Positions 1-7,602 of a DNA stretch of 64,000 nt are shown here, piece by piece. Below the pieces are notes generated by a model, which saw only the letters and a program-made list of their open reading frames with translations, did no database searches and had not been told where the DNA came from. Origin of the DNA: Ectobacillus panaciterrae DSM 19096 (GTDB lineage Bacteria; Bacillota; Bacilli; Bacillales; Bacillaceae_G); the NCBI RefSeq assembly GCF_000430785.1, contig NZ_AUMR01000012.1, positions 54,851 through 118,850 of the forward strand, in the 5' to 3' direction. Position numbers and translations under genes: made by a program. The stretch's first letter is position 1; each line of letters opens with the position of its first letter.

Positions 1-218
1 AGCCCAAGCGCAGTTACAGTAATTCCAAGCTGACAGGCCGATAAATATCCATCCAAATTCGAAATTACTGTTTTTACAGCAATGGCACGTTTACTTCCTT
101 CTGCAATTAAATAGTCGACGCGAGAGCTTCTTATTTTCAAAATCGCAAACTCCGCAGCGACAAAAAACGCAGTCAAGGCAATTAAAAGCGTAACCATACT
201 CAAGTTAAATATGTCCAA
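1..218 (-). CDS. HlyC/CorC (TlyC/CNNM) family membrane protein, 5' end only
   Basis: Only the first ~72 codons lie in the window; the gene continues beyond base 1. The translated start (MDIFNL..., then a hydrophobic segment [16 protein letters not shown] and an arginine-containing [10 protein letters not shown] stretch) matches the N-terminal transmembrane DUF21/CNNM region of TlyC/CorC-like proteins such as B. subtilis YhdP, a family linked to divalent cation transport. I chose the TTG at 218 because the residues right after it fit the family N-terminus and an AAGGGA box sits 6 nt upstream; ATG at 197 is an alternative. A short ORF (200..247) overlaps the start. CBS and C-terminal domains cannot be seen. 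Confidence 0.85.
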   Translation of the reverse strand, partial: MDIFNLSMVTLLIALTAFFVAAEFAILKIRSSRVDYLIAEGSKRAIAVKTVISNLDGYLSACQLGITVTALG

Positions 219-247
219 ATATGTCCCTTGCCTACTACCGCAAGCAA
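200..247 (-). CDS. possible 15-codon leader ORF overlapping the tlyC-like start
   Basis: A TTG codon 7 nt after a strong GGAGG opens a 15-residue frame ([15 protein letters not shown]) that ends inside the tlyC-like gene, in another frame. The SD of the tlyC-like gene lies inside this ORF. This is the arrangement expected of a translational leader, but conservation is untested and the ORF could be fortuitous. Confidence 0.3.
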   Translation of the reverse strand: MLAVVGKGHIWTYLT

Positions 248-373
248 GGAGCCACCTCCTACCGGTTTTATTCCTATCTTATGAATAAAAATAAGCCTTT
301 CATTCTAACAATCTCGCTTTTTTTCTACACTGCGTATCACCTTATACCGTTATTCAAACTATGTTGTACTTAA

Positions 374-560
374 CTATATATAAGTGAATTATAATTTCGA
401 CATTTCCATGTGCTATGTGCAACCAAAAGAAAATATTGTATGCTTCTTCTCTCTGGTTTACCCTTGCATGAACCGCTACAAAGGTTTGACCGCTTCTGCA
501 CGTCGCCGGATGATCTCTCCCCACTATAAAAAGACGGTTTTTTTATTCACTTGTATATAG
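374..560 (+). repeat. dispersed 187-bp repeat with terminal inverted repeats, copy 1
   Basis: This sequence recurs at 46279..46465 (same orientation, same length) and 57035..57193 (inverted, internally deleted). The ends are 16-bp inverted repeats, CTATATATAAGTGAAT at the left and the complement of CTATATACAAGTGAAT at the right, with one mismatch. It encodes no convincing protein. It resembles a MITE or a bcr-type dispersed repeat of Bacillus genomes. No target duplication is obvious. The rest of the tlyC-racA gap (219-794) holds nothing else that I recognise. Confidence 0.85.
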
Positions 561-794
561 ATTATGTATCTACATGATAACGAAACTCATATCTTCCGTC
601 AAACGCGATAAACGAGGAAATTCAACCAAAAAACCTCTCATTTTCAGTCATTTATGCAAGAATTTTATACAAAGCTCAGTTGTTTTCAGGTATTTTCACT
701 TTCTTTGCCGATTTCCCACTTCTTTTGTCACGCGTGCAGGGAATTTATTACGGAAAGAGAAAACGTACAACATGAGAATTGAGGAGGGATTAGT

Positions 795-1274
795 ATGGAA
801 TATAAAACTCCGATGGTTGCTAAAAAGTTAGGTGTCAGTCCAAAGGTTGTGATGCGCATCGTTCAACAATTGCAATTGGATCTGCAAAAAAATAAGTTTG
901 GTCATTATATATTCAGCGAAGACGACCTGCAGCAAATTCTAGAGTACCATCAAACTCCCGAGAATACTCCCGTGGCTGAATTTCCCGCTGATTTCTCGCA
1001 CGAAGAATTCGCTTCTTTGAAGCAGGAAATACAAGCTTTATCTAATCGTATGACTCGCAATGAAGGTAAATTGGACGCTAAAGCTGACGATGTGGTAAAC
1101 TATCAGCTGCTGCAGCATCGAAGTGAAATTGAAGAGCTGCAGAAAACCATCAAGCTGCTAAAAGGAAGAATAGAGCAATTGGAAGTCCGAAAGCCGTATA
1201 TAGCTCCTGTACGAGAAAACACGGCTGAAAAGCCTAAGCGGCGCAAAATGAGTTTAAGCATTTTTGGTTTTTAG
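795..1274 (+). CDS. racA: RacA, polar chromosome-anchoring protein
   Basis: RacA binds centromere-like DNA and attaches the chromosome to the cell pole through DivIVA as the cell enters sporulation. The 159-residue product has the family layout: an N-terminal MerR-like winged HTH (MEYKTPMVAKKLGVSPK...), a central coiled coil (about residues 65-130) and a basic C-terminus ending KRRKMSLSIFGF, close to what I recall of B. cereus RacA. The start is fixed by GAGGAGGG 6 nt upstream of ATG 795; a longer overlapping frame upstream is rejected. A terminator follows directly, so it is probably monocistronic. Confidence 0.9.
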   Translation: MEYKTPMVAKKLGVSPKVVMRIVQQLQLDLQKNKFGHYIFSEDDLQQILEYHQTPENTPVAEFPADFSHEEFASLKQEIQALSNRMTRNEGKLDAKADDVVNYQLLQHRSEIEELQKTIKLLKGRIEQLEVRKPYIAPVRENTAEKPKRRKMSLSIFGF

Positions 1275-1279
1275 TCCTC

Positions 1280-1330
1280 AAGGTGTAAAGAAGCGATGTG
1301 TTCAAACGCATCGGCTCTTTACACCTTTTT
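1280..1330 (+). terminator. racA terminator
   Basis: GGTGTAAAGA pairs with TCTTTACACC around a second short stem, followed by a T run. Confidence 0.85.
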
Positions 1331-1466
1331 ACGTTCATCCGTATAATTTTCCATATTTTATTTATACTAATTTTCAGCATGCAATGTGTATATTTCCTGC
1401 ATTTTTTAAAAAACGGGCTGATTGCCAAGCTCATTATTTCAAACATACATACAAGGAGGTTTGTTT

Positions 1467-3116
1467 ATGAAGAACAAGCGAGTTATGCTGCTCTCTATGC
1501 TGCTCCCTTCTGTATTATCCATCTCCATGTTAAGCGGCTGCGCCGGAAACAAAGGAGAAAATAAACAGAATACCGCGTCATCCAAAAAGAAAGAACAAGT
1601 ACTGAATTTAATTGAAACAGACGAAATTCCTACAATGGACACAACGAAAGCAACAGATGCTATAGCATTTCGTATCATGGTCAACACAATGGAAGGGTTA
1701 TATCGGCTCGATAAAAGCAACAAGCCTATTCCAGGCATTGCTGAGTCTTATACAGCAAGCGCTGACAAGAAGACTTACACCTTCAAGCTTCGTGATGCAA
1801 ACTGGTCAAACGGGGATCCAGTAACTGCTAAGGACTTTGTATATGCATGGCGCCGTTTAGTAGATCCAAAAGTGGGCGCAGAGTACGCCTATATTATGTA
1901 TTACGTGAAAAATGCACAGAAAATCAACGAAGGAAAAGCTGCTTTAGATTCCCTTGGCGTAAAAGCTTCGGGCGACAAAACATTGGTCGTGGAGCTGGAG
2001 TCCCCACTTCCGGAATCCACGTTAATCGCATTAACAACATTTCCTTCTTACTTCCCTTTGAATGAAAAATTCGTAAATGCACAAGCTGGCAAATTCGGGT
2101 TGGAGGCTGCCAATACGTTATCCAACGGTCCATTCACGTTAAGCGATTGGAAGCATAATGCGAGTTTTCAATTCGCAAAAAATGATACATATTGGGATGC
2201 CAAGACCGTGAAGCTGAAGAAAATCAATTTTAACATTGTAAAAGACGTATCTACTGCAGTGAACTTATACGAGGGCGGACAGATAGATCAAGTCTCTTTG
2301 TCTTCTGAGTTTGTAGATAAATATAAGAGCAGTTCAAATTTCAAAACAGAGCCGGAAGCAACCATCTTCTACTTACGAATGAACCTTAACAATCCGATTC
2401 TCAAAAATATAAATGCACGAAAAGCAATCGACTTGGCTATTGACAAAAAATCTTTAACAAGCGTCATTTTAAACAATGGATCTAAGCCGGCATATTTCTT
2501 TGTTCCAAAAGATTTCGTTAAAAGTCCTGACGGAAAAGACTTCCGTGCCCTTAATGGCGATTTTAATAAAACAGACACAAAAGCTGCCAAAGATCTTTGG
2601 ACAAAAGCAAAACAAGAGCTGGGTCAACAGCAAGTCACATTAGAGCTGTTGAATTATGACACAGAAACAGCAAAAAAAACCGGCGAATATCTCAAAGAAC
2701 AAATGGAGAAAAATCTAGAAGGGCTTACAGTCAATATTAAACAGCAGCCGTTCAAACAAAAGCTTGAGCTCGTCAGAAAAAAAGAATTTGAATTGTCATT
2801 GGACGGCTGGGGAGCAGATTATTTAGATGCGGTTTCCTATCTCGATATATTTGTATCCAATAGCCCGAATAACAGCTCTTCCTATTCTAATCCTGAGTAT
2901 GATAAATTAATCAGCGCCGTTAAATCCTCTTTAGCAACCGACGAAAAAGCGCGCTTTGATGCACTATTAAAAGCAGAAAAGCTATTATTTAAGGATGCTG
3001 CAATCAGTCCTCTTTATCAGCGCGGCCGCGCCATCATTACAAAGCCTTACGTTAAAGATGTATATTACCACCAAATTGGCGGCGATTATTCATATAAATG
3101 GGCTTATATAGATTAA
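1467..3116 (+). CDS. peptide ABC transporter substrate-binding lipoprotein (OppA-like)
   Basis: An extracellular solute-binding protein family 5 member that would present oligopeptides to an Opp-type importer. The 549-residue product starts with a signal peptide and lipobox LSGC (about residues 18-21), then the family hallmarks: the early ETDEIPTMD strand and WSNGDPVTAKDFVYAWRR (about residue 110), the SBP_bac_5 signature region. The start ATG at 1467 follows AAGGAGG by 6 nt; an upstream in-frame ATG at 1422 has no RBS and would bury the signal peptide. No permease or ATPase genes adjoin it, so it is an orphan binding protein that must share a transporter encoded elsewhere. Its ligand cannot be predicted. 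Confidence 0.92.
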   Translation: MKNKRVMLLSMLLPSVLSISMLSGCAGNKGENKQNTASSKKKEQVLNLIETDEIPTMDTTKATDAIAFRIMVNTMEGLYRLDKSNKPIPGIAESYTASADKKTYTFKLRDANWSNGDPVTAKDFVYAWRRLVDPKVGAEYAYIMYYVKNAQKINEGKAALDSLGVKASGDKTLVVELESPLPESTLIALTTFPSYFPLNEKFVNAQAGKFGLEAANTLSNGPFTLSDWKHNASFQFAKNDTYWDAKTVKLKKINFNIVKDVSTAVNLYEGGQIDQVSLSSEFVDKYKSSSNFKTEPEATIFYLRMNLNNPILKNINARKAIDLAIDKKSLTSVILNNGSKPAYFFVPKDFVKSPDGKDFRALNGDFNKTDTKAAKDLWTKAKQELGQQQVTLELLNYDTETAKKTGEYLKEQMEKNLEGLTVNIKQQPFKQKLELVRKKEFELSLDGWGADYLDAVSYLDIFVSNSPNNSSSYSNPEYDKLISAVKSSLATDEKARFDALLKAEKLLFKDAAISPLYQRGRAIITKPYVKDVYYHQIGGDYSYKWAYID

Positions 3117-3122
3117 TGTTCT

Positions 3123-3156
3123 ACAGCTTGCTGATTGGCAAGCTGTTGTTTTTTTA
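3123..3156 (+). terminator. terminator of the OppA-like gene
   Basis: ACAGCTTGC/GCAAGCTGT stem, 6-nt loop, followed by a run of eight T. The remaining intergenic DNA to 3372 shows no gene or structure that I can support. Confidence 0.9.
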
Positions 3157-3372
3157 TTATGGTATGTGAAATTATAAGCTGTTTCCTTTCCTAACTCACT
3201 CATTTTCGAATATAACCCATGTATTATTTCCGCAGAAAAAGAATACGTGCCTTGATTCCTAACTATCTTTTTATTAAAATAACGTATCAGTTAAATTTGT
3301 TTATAAAATAAGCACCAGCATTCGTTGCAACTGACAGCCATTTTATCGATCAATATGACGTATCAATACTGT

Positions 3373-3402
3373 AAAAGGCTCGCCGTTTTGGCGAGCCTTT
3401 TT
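3373..3402 (-). terminator. terminator downstream of hcp, possibly bidirectional
   Basis: AAAAGGCTCGCC and GGCGAGCCTTTTT form an 11-12 bp stem with T runs on both strands; it lies 64 nt past the hcp stop codon. Confidence 0.8.
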
Positions 3403-3465
3403 AATTAACAATGTAGGAATAGTAGACCAAAAGAAATCAGAAGGTAATCCAATCAGGTCGAGTTT

Positions 3466-4752
3466 TCAAGATAGCATAGCCGCCATATCTTCTGCTGCTG
3501 TTGTAATTAACTTTAGGCCAAATTGCTCCTGCAGTGCTTGCAGTATACCTGGTGAGATAAATTCCGGCGCCTTTGGTCCGATTCGAATATCTTGAATGCC
3601 AAGGCTGAACAAACCTAACAAAATGGCTACTGCTTTTTGTTCAAACCACGAAAGAACAATACTAACAGGCAATTCATTCACTTCACAGTTAAAGGCTTGT
3701 GCCAAGGCGGCCGCGATTTTAACAGTAGAAATAGAATTGTTGCATTGTCCTAAATCTAAATATCGCGGAATATTTGTCCCCGGCACTACTCCATAATCTA
3801 CATCATTAAAACGAAATTTGCCGCATGAAGTTGTTAAAATAACCGTTTCCGGCGGCAAAGAAGTGGCTAGTTCTCGATAATATTCTCCGCCTTTACCAGG
3901 GGCATCGCATCCGGCAATTACGAAGAACCGTTTAATTTTGCCATCTTGCACAGCTTTAACGATTTCTGGAGCAATAGACAGCACTGTCTCATGGTGGAAA
4001 CCAGTTATTAAATGCTCATCAGACTCTATATAAGCCTCTGGAAGCTCCAGCGCCTTATCGATTAAAAGAGTAAAATCGTCATTTTCAATTTTGCGAACAC
4101 CTTCCAAGCCTGCCACCTCGTATGAAAAGAAGCGATCTGCGTACGTACCTTTAATAGGCATCACACAATTTGTTGTCGCCAAAATGGCTCCAGGGAATTT
4201 TTCAAACAAACGGCGTTGATCGTACCATGCTTTTCCTATATTTCCTTTTAAATGCGCATACTTTTTCAATGATGGATAGCCGTGCGCTGGAAGCATTTCG
4301 GAATGTGTATAAATGTTAATTCCTTTTCCTTCCGTTTGTTTTAACAGTTCTTCTAAGGCATATAAATTATGACCAGTTACAACGATGGCTTTTCCTTCTA
4401 CTCTATTTTGGCTGACTTGTATCGGCTCTGGAATGCCAAAATGCTCCGTATGAGCACGATCTAGCATTTCCATTACGCGAATGGCCGATTGTCCAACCTT
4501 CATAGCCATACTCAAATGCTCTTGTTCATTAAAATTTGAATTCGTAAGAGTCATATATAACGCTTCATGCGTCGTTGCATCCACAAATGAATCCGTATAG
4601 CCTAACTGCGCTGCATGCGTACGATATGCTGCAATTCCCTTTAATCCGAACACAAGTATATCTTGCAAGCTTGCGATTATTTCATTCTTTCCGCATACAC
4701 CCATTACTTTACATCCGCCAGTCGGCGTTTGTTCACACTGATGACAAAACAT
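3466..4752 (-). CDS. hcp: hydroxylamine reductase / hybrid-cluster protein
   Basis: Hcp carries a [4Fe-4S] cluster and a hybrid Fe-S-O cluster and reduces hydroxylamine or NO under anaerobic or nitrosative conditions. The N-terminal cluster ligands appear as C3-x2-C6-x7-C14-x5-C20. Later Cys/His/Glu-rich blocks (VTGHNLYALEELL, TTNCVMP, IAGCDAPGKGGEYY, TTSCGKFRFND, LGQCNN) are the hybrid-cluster ligand regions. At 428 residues it belongs to the shorter class of Hcp. ATG 4752 is preceded by an AAAGGGG-type RBS. A well-placed Fnr-type operator sits upstream (4817..4832), which fits oxygen-limitation control. No hcr reductase partner adjoins it. Confidence 0.95.
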   Translation of the reverse strand: MFCHQCEQTPTGGCKVMGVCGKNEIIASLQDILVFGLKGIAAYRTHAAQLGYTDSFVDATTHEALYMTLTNSNFNEQEHLSMAMKVGQSAIRVMEMLDRAHTEHFGIPEPIQVSQNRVEGKAIVVTGHNLYALEELLKQTEGKGINIYTHSEMLPAHGYPSLKKYAHLKGNIGKAWYDQRRLFEKFPGAILATTNCVMPIKGTYADRFFSYEVAGLEGVRKIENDDFTLLIDKALELPEAYIESDEHLITGFHHETVLSIAPEIVKAVQDGKIKRFFVIAGCDAPGKGGEYYRELATSLPPETVILTTSCGKFRFNDVDYGVVPGTNIPRYLDLGQCNNSISTVKIAAALAQAFNCEVNELPVSIVLSWFEQKAVAILLGLFSLGIQDIRIGPKAPEFISPGILQALQEQFGLKLITTAAEDMAAMLS

Positions 4753-4782
4753 GATTTCCGTCCCCTTTCTCCATAAACATCA

Positions 4783-4832
4783 CATCTATAGCATAAGAAA
4801 AACAAGGAGAGCATGTTGTGACGGGAATCACT
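4783..4832 (-). promoter_or_regulatory. predicted Fnr-activated hcp promoter
   Basis: TGTGA-N6-TCACT at 4817..4832 matches the Fnr/CRP-family box. A TATGCT -10 at 4790..4795 (minus strand) would start transcription at about 4783, which puts the box centre (4824.5) at -41.5, the class II activator position. A weaker half-matching box (TGTGA-N6-TTCAT) lies at 4849..4864. Inference from spacing and motif only. Confidence 0.65.
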
Positions 4833-4882
4833 TTCATTCAGTCGATTGTGTGACAATTTTTCATAGTGTGCTATGAAAAGCC

Positions 4883-5485
4883 TTAAGTTAACATAATATT
4901 TTTATGGTTTTGCTGTAACAGCTTTTGTGCATATGCATTTCCTTTTAATACATCCCGAAACTCTTTTACGGAGTATACGTGCTTCATTGCTGCAAATGCC
5001 TCTATTCGCACCGGCACTCCTGTAACTTTTTCACTGAGTAAAAACTCGTCGTCAATAGGTTCTGCCCGAAATCCTAAAAAACGCAAATACAAGTACATCC
5101 TTTTTGTGAGAACGGCAATGTACCAATCCGCTTTTGTCTCAAGCGCATGAATAAATAAAATGGCTGTAAGGTGTTTAAAATGACCGCGTCCTCTAAACTG
5201 GCTGTCAATGGACAGCTTTCCTATTTCGTATACCTTCTTGCTGCCCAGCTCCTGCACAACCGGGTGCTTGGAGAATGGATAAAAAAATTCAGAGTTTGAT
5301 TCATCAGGCTCTTTATACCTGGCACACTCTACCGTACCAATAAACTTTTCTCCTTCGCCAATTAACAAAAAACGTTCAGGACTCAAATTTCTCTCTACAA
5401 ATGTTAAACTTCTTTCTTCGCAAAAGTCTCCCCACAATTGCTCAAACATAAAATGTTCTTCCTTCGTTTGAACTCTTTGAAACAT
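4883..5485 (-). CDS. GNAT family N-acyltransferase-like protein
   Basis: A 200-residue protein with a recognisable acyl-CoA-binding core: KLSIDSQFRGRGHFKHL (about residues 90-106) supplies the R-G-x-G pyrophosphate loop, followed by helix and strand segments ending YLRFLGFRAEP. This is typical of GNAT enzymes that acylate small molecules or proteins. The substrate cannot be inferred. ATG 5485 has only a weak GAGGCGGGG box; Met12 is a possible alternative start. It reads toward hcp with no strong terminator between, so some read-through into hcp is possible. Confidence 0.75.
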   Translation of the reverse strand: MFQRVQTKEEHFMFEQLWGDFCEERSLTFVERNLSPERFLLIGEGEKFIGTVECARYKEPDESNSEFFYPFSKHPVVQELGSKKVYEIGKLSIDSQFRGRGHFKHLTAILFIHALETKADWYIAVLTKRMYLYLRFLGFRAEPIDDEFLLSEKVTGVPVRIEAFAAMKHVYSVKEFRDVLKGNAYAQKLLQQNHKNIMLT

Positions 5486-5742
5486 AATTGCCCCGCCTCT
5501 CTAGCAGCCTATTCTATAGCAAACAAATACGATACGTTTTGATAGTGCTTTTGTATATATGGTACATAAAGAATGAATAAAAATACAATAAAAATTTCTA
5601 CCCTTTTATATTTCCACAAAAAGGAAATTATTCCTTTTGTTTTTACATTTCTTATTCTATCTTTAACAATCTCTTTATTATATATTCATAATACAGTACA
5701 TGAAATTTAATGCATATAGATAGAGCTGAGATACTCTCTGCC

Positions 5743-7602
5743 CTATCTCAATCCAAGCCATTCCTCAAATAATCGAATAAATTCTCGTTTTCCCATTAAT
5801 TGCTCGGCCCCTTGCTTTGTTGTGTAAGGATAAAACTGCAGAAATATGCCGCATCCCGATTCAATTTTCTTAGCATGCACCTGACTTCCTGGATATACGC
5901 ACACCACTTCGTGTATCGCTCTTCTATGGAATTGTCTTTTTCCATCCTTTTCTGTGACATATTTAATAGACCAATATTTATACATCTGTTCCGTTGCCTT
6001 TGTATTGCCGATAGGCTGAAAAATATTGTACATTGGACTGTATTTCACTTCTACAATAATTGAAGATTGATAGACCCATTCTTCGTTAATCTGCTGGAAA
6101 TAGTCGATGCGAATGTCCGGTTTTTTCGTATCTTCACCGTTATAAAAATTGCTTCCCTTACTAAGCGCAATCAGCGGATGCGTTTCAATCAACTCATTGA
6201 AAACAACTTGAAGGCGCATGTTCTCTTTCTCTAATGTAACAGCGGTACCGTCTTGTAATCCGTCCAAATAAAAAAAAGATTGAATTTGTGTTTTTACAGG
6301 TATCGGAGGAACAAAATCAATCTCTTGCAAAATAGACAAAATAGCAAAAAATATATAATACTCATAGATTAAAAAAGTGGGCTTATAAACGAAAAGAAAC
6401 AGCGGCTCGTTTGCTTGCATATCCGTTTTTTGATGCAGCGTTTCCATAAATCGGATAAAATTACGATACATCGGCTTTAAGGAAGACGGGACATAGGAAA
6501 TCTCAGATGGAATGCTGCTCCAAAAAGGAGAATGAAGAAGCGTAGCTACATATACGGTTAACTCGCTAATAATCCCATACAGCACTTTATATTCCTGCAT
6601 TTTGACCGATACCTTTCTCATATCGGTATCTTTTAAAAGCTGGATATTCCTATATTTTTGTTTATCTCTTTCTGTAACAGACCCATTTCTTTCAATCGTC
6701 TGCAAAATTGTTTGAACGGCTTGCTTTTCTTTTTTTCCATTTCCCTCTAAGTGCTGTAGTTTATTCATATTTTCATATAAAAAAAGCTGCAGTTTTTCAA
6801 CAGTCTGCAAAAATTCTATCGTCTTCCTCTTCACAAATTGATGGGCAGGACTCCTTCTTGATTCTAATACGCGACGGTTCCACTGCTTCTCTATTCCTTT
6901 CGCCTGCAAAAGGTCATTTTTGCGTATTGTCCCCTTTGTTGGTTTGCGAAACGATCTCTCCTTTCGTTCCACAACTTCGTACTGTACATCGTCTTCAATC
7001 CATGTATACAATTGCTTTATATGTGAAATATTTTGAGACAGCCAGCGAATGGTTTTCATGTGAGAGTGATCTTCTAAATCTGAAAACAAAGAGAATGTTT
7101 TTTTATAATGTCCTCTATCCATAATTAAACTGCCCAGCACAGCGCGAACTGTATTTTGAATCAGAACAAGCTGGTCATCATAAAAGTTTTTCGGTGTAAT
7201 GCGAAACGCACCGTAATACAGTTCCCCTTCCACCTGTACCTCAAAATGATACATACCGCACCGCCACGGGTATACATAATCTGTTTTTCCATGCTCATAC
7301 AATAAAACGAGCGGTTGTTTTGCATGAAGCTTATATTTCCACTCCGATTCTTGCTTTTTTCCTTCGTATACTTTGTTCCAAACGAAAGTAACATATATGC
7401 CCGCTTCACCCAGAAACTGCAAACGAAGCGGCTTCAATTCTTGTACTTCATAAACACATTCAGGAAGGAAGTGCGGTGATTCACATAATCGAGACAAAGG
7501 CACTGCATCTCCCTTTTCCCCATTGCCTACTACAAGCTGCAGCAAAAATGGCAGCTTTTTTCCTTCGTCAATGATTTGCGTATACTCCTCATTATTTCGC
7601 AT
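5743..7602 (-). CDS. DUF2357 / McrC-like PD-(D/E)XK nuclease subunit
   Basis: A 619-residue protein with an N-terminal beta-rich region, a helical charged middle (about 170-340) and a C-terminal nuclease-like domain. The latter has YEYY at about 413-416, PDIRID at 495-500 and EVK at 518-520, which together make a PD-(D/E)XK site. This is the layout of DUF2357 proteins, the McrC-type partners of McrB GTPases. It overlaps the upstream AAA+ gene by 11 bp, so the two are translationally coupled and should form one complex. No methyltransferase adjoins it, so a modification-dependent (type IV-like) or other DNA-targeting defence role is likelier than classic restriction-modification. Assignment to DUF2357 is from memory of the family pattern. 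Confidence 0.7.
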   Translation of the reverse strand: MRNNEEYTQIIDEGKKLPFLLQLVVGNGEKGDAVPLSRLCESPHFLPECVYEVQELKPLRLQFLGEAGIYVTFVWNKVYEGKKQESEWKYKLHAKQPLVLLYEHGKTDYVYPWRCGMYHFEVQVEGELYYGAFRITPKNFYDDQLVLIQNTVRAVLGSLIMDRGHYKKTFSLFSDLEDHSHMKTIRWLSQNISHIKQLYTWIEDDVQYEVVERKERSFRKPTKGTIRKNDLLQAKGIEKQWNRRVLESRRSPAHQFVKRKTIEFLQTVEKLQLFLYENMNKLQHLEGNGKKEKQAVQTILQTIERNGSVTERDKQKYRNIQLLKDTDMRKVSVKMQEYKVLYGIISELTVYVATLLHSPFWSSIPSEISYVPSSLKPMYRNFIRFMETLHQKTDMQANEPLFLFVYKPTFLIYEYYIFFAILSILQEIDFVPPIPVKTQIQSFFYLDGLQDGTAVTLEKENMRLQVVFNELIETHPLIALSKGSNFYNGEDTKKPDIRIDYFQQINEEWVYQSSIIVEVKYSPMYNIFQPIGNTKATEQMYKYWSIKYVTEKDGKRQFHRRAIHEVVCVYPGSQVHAKKIESGCGIFLQFYPYTTKQGAEQLMGKREFIRLFEEWLGLR

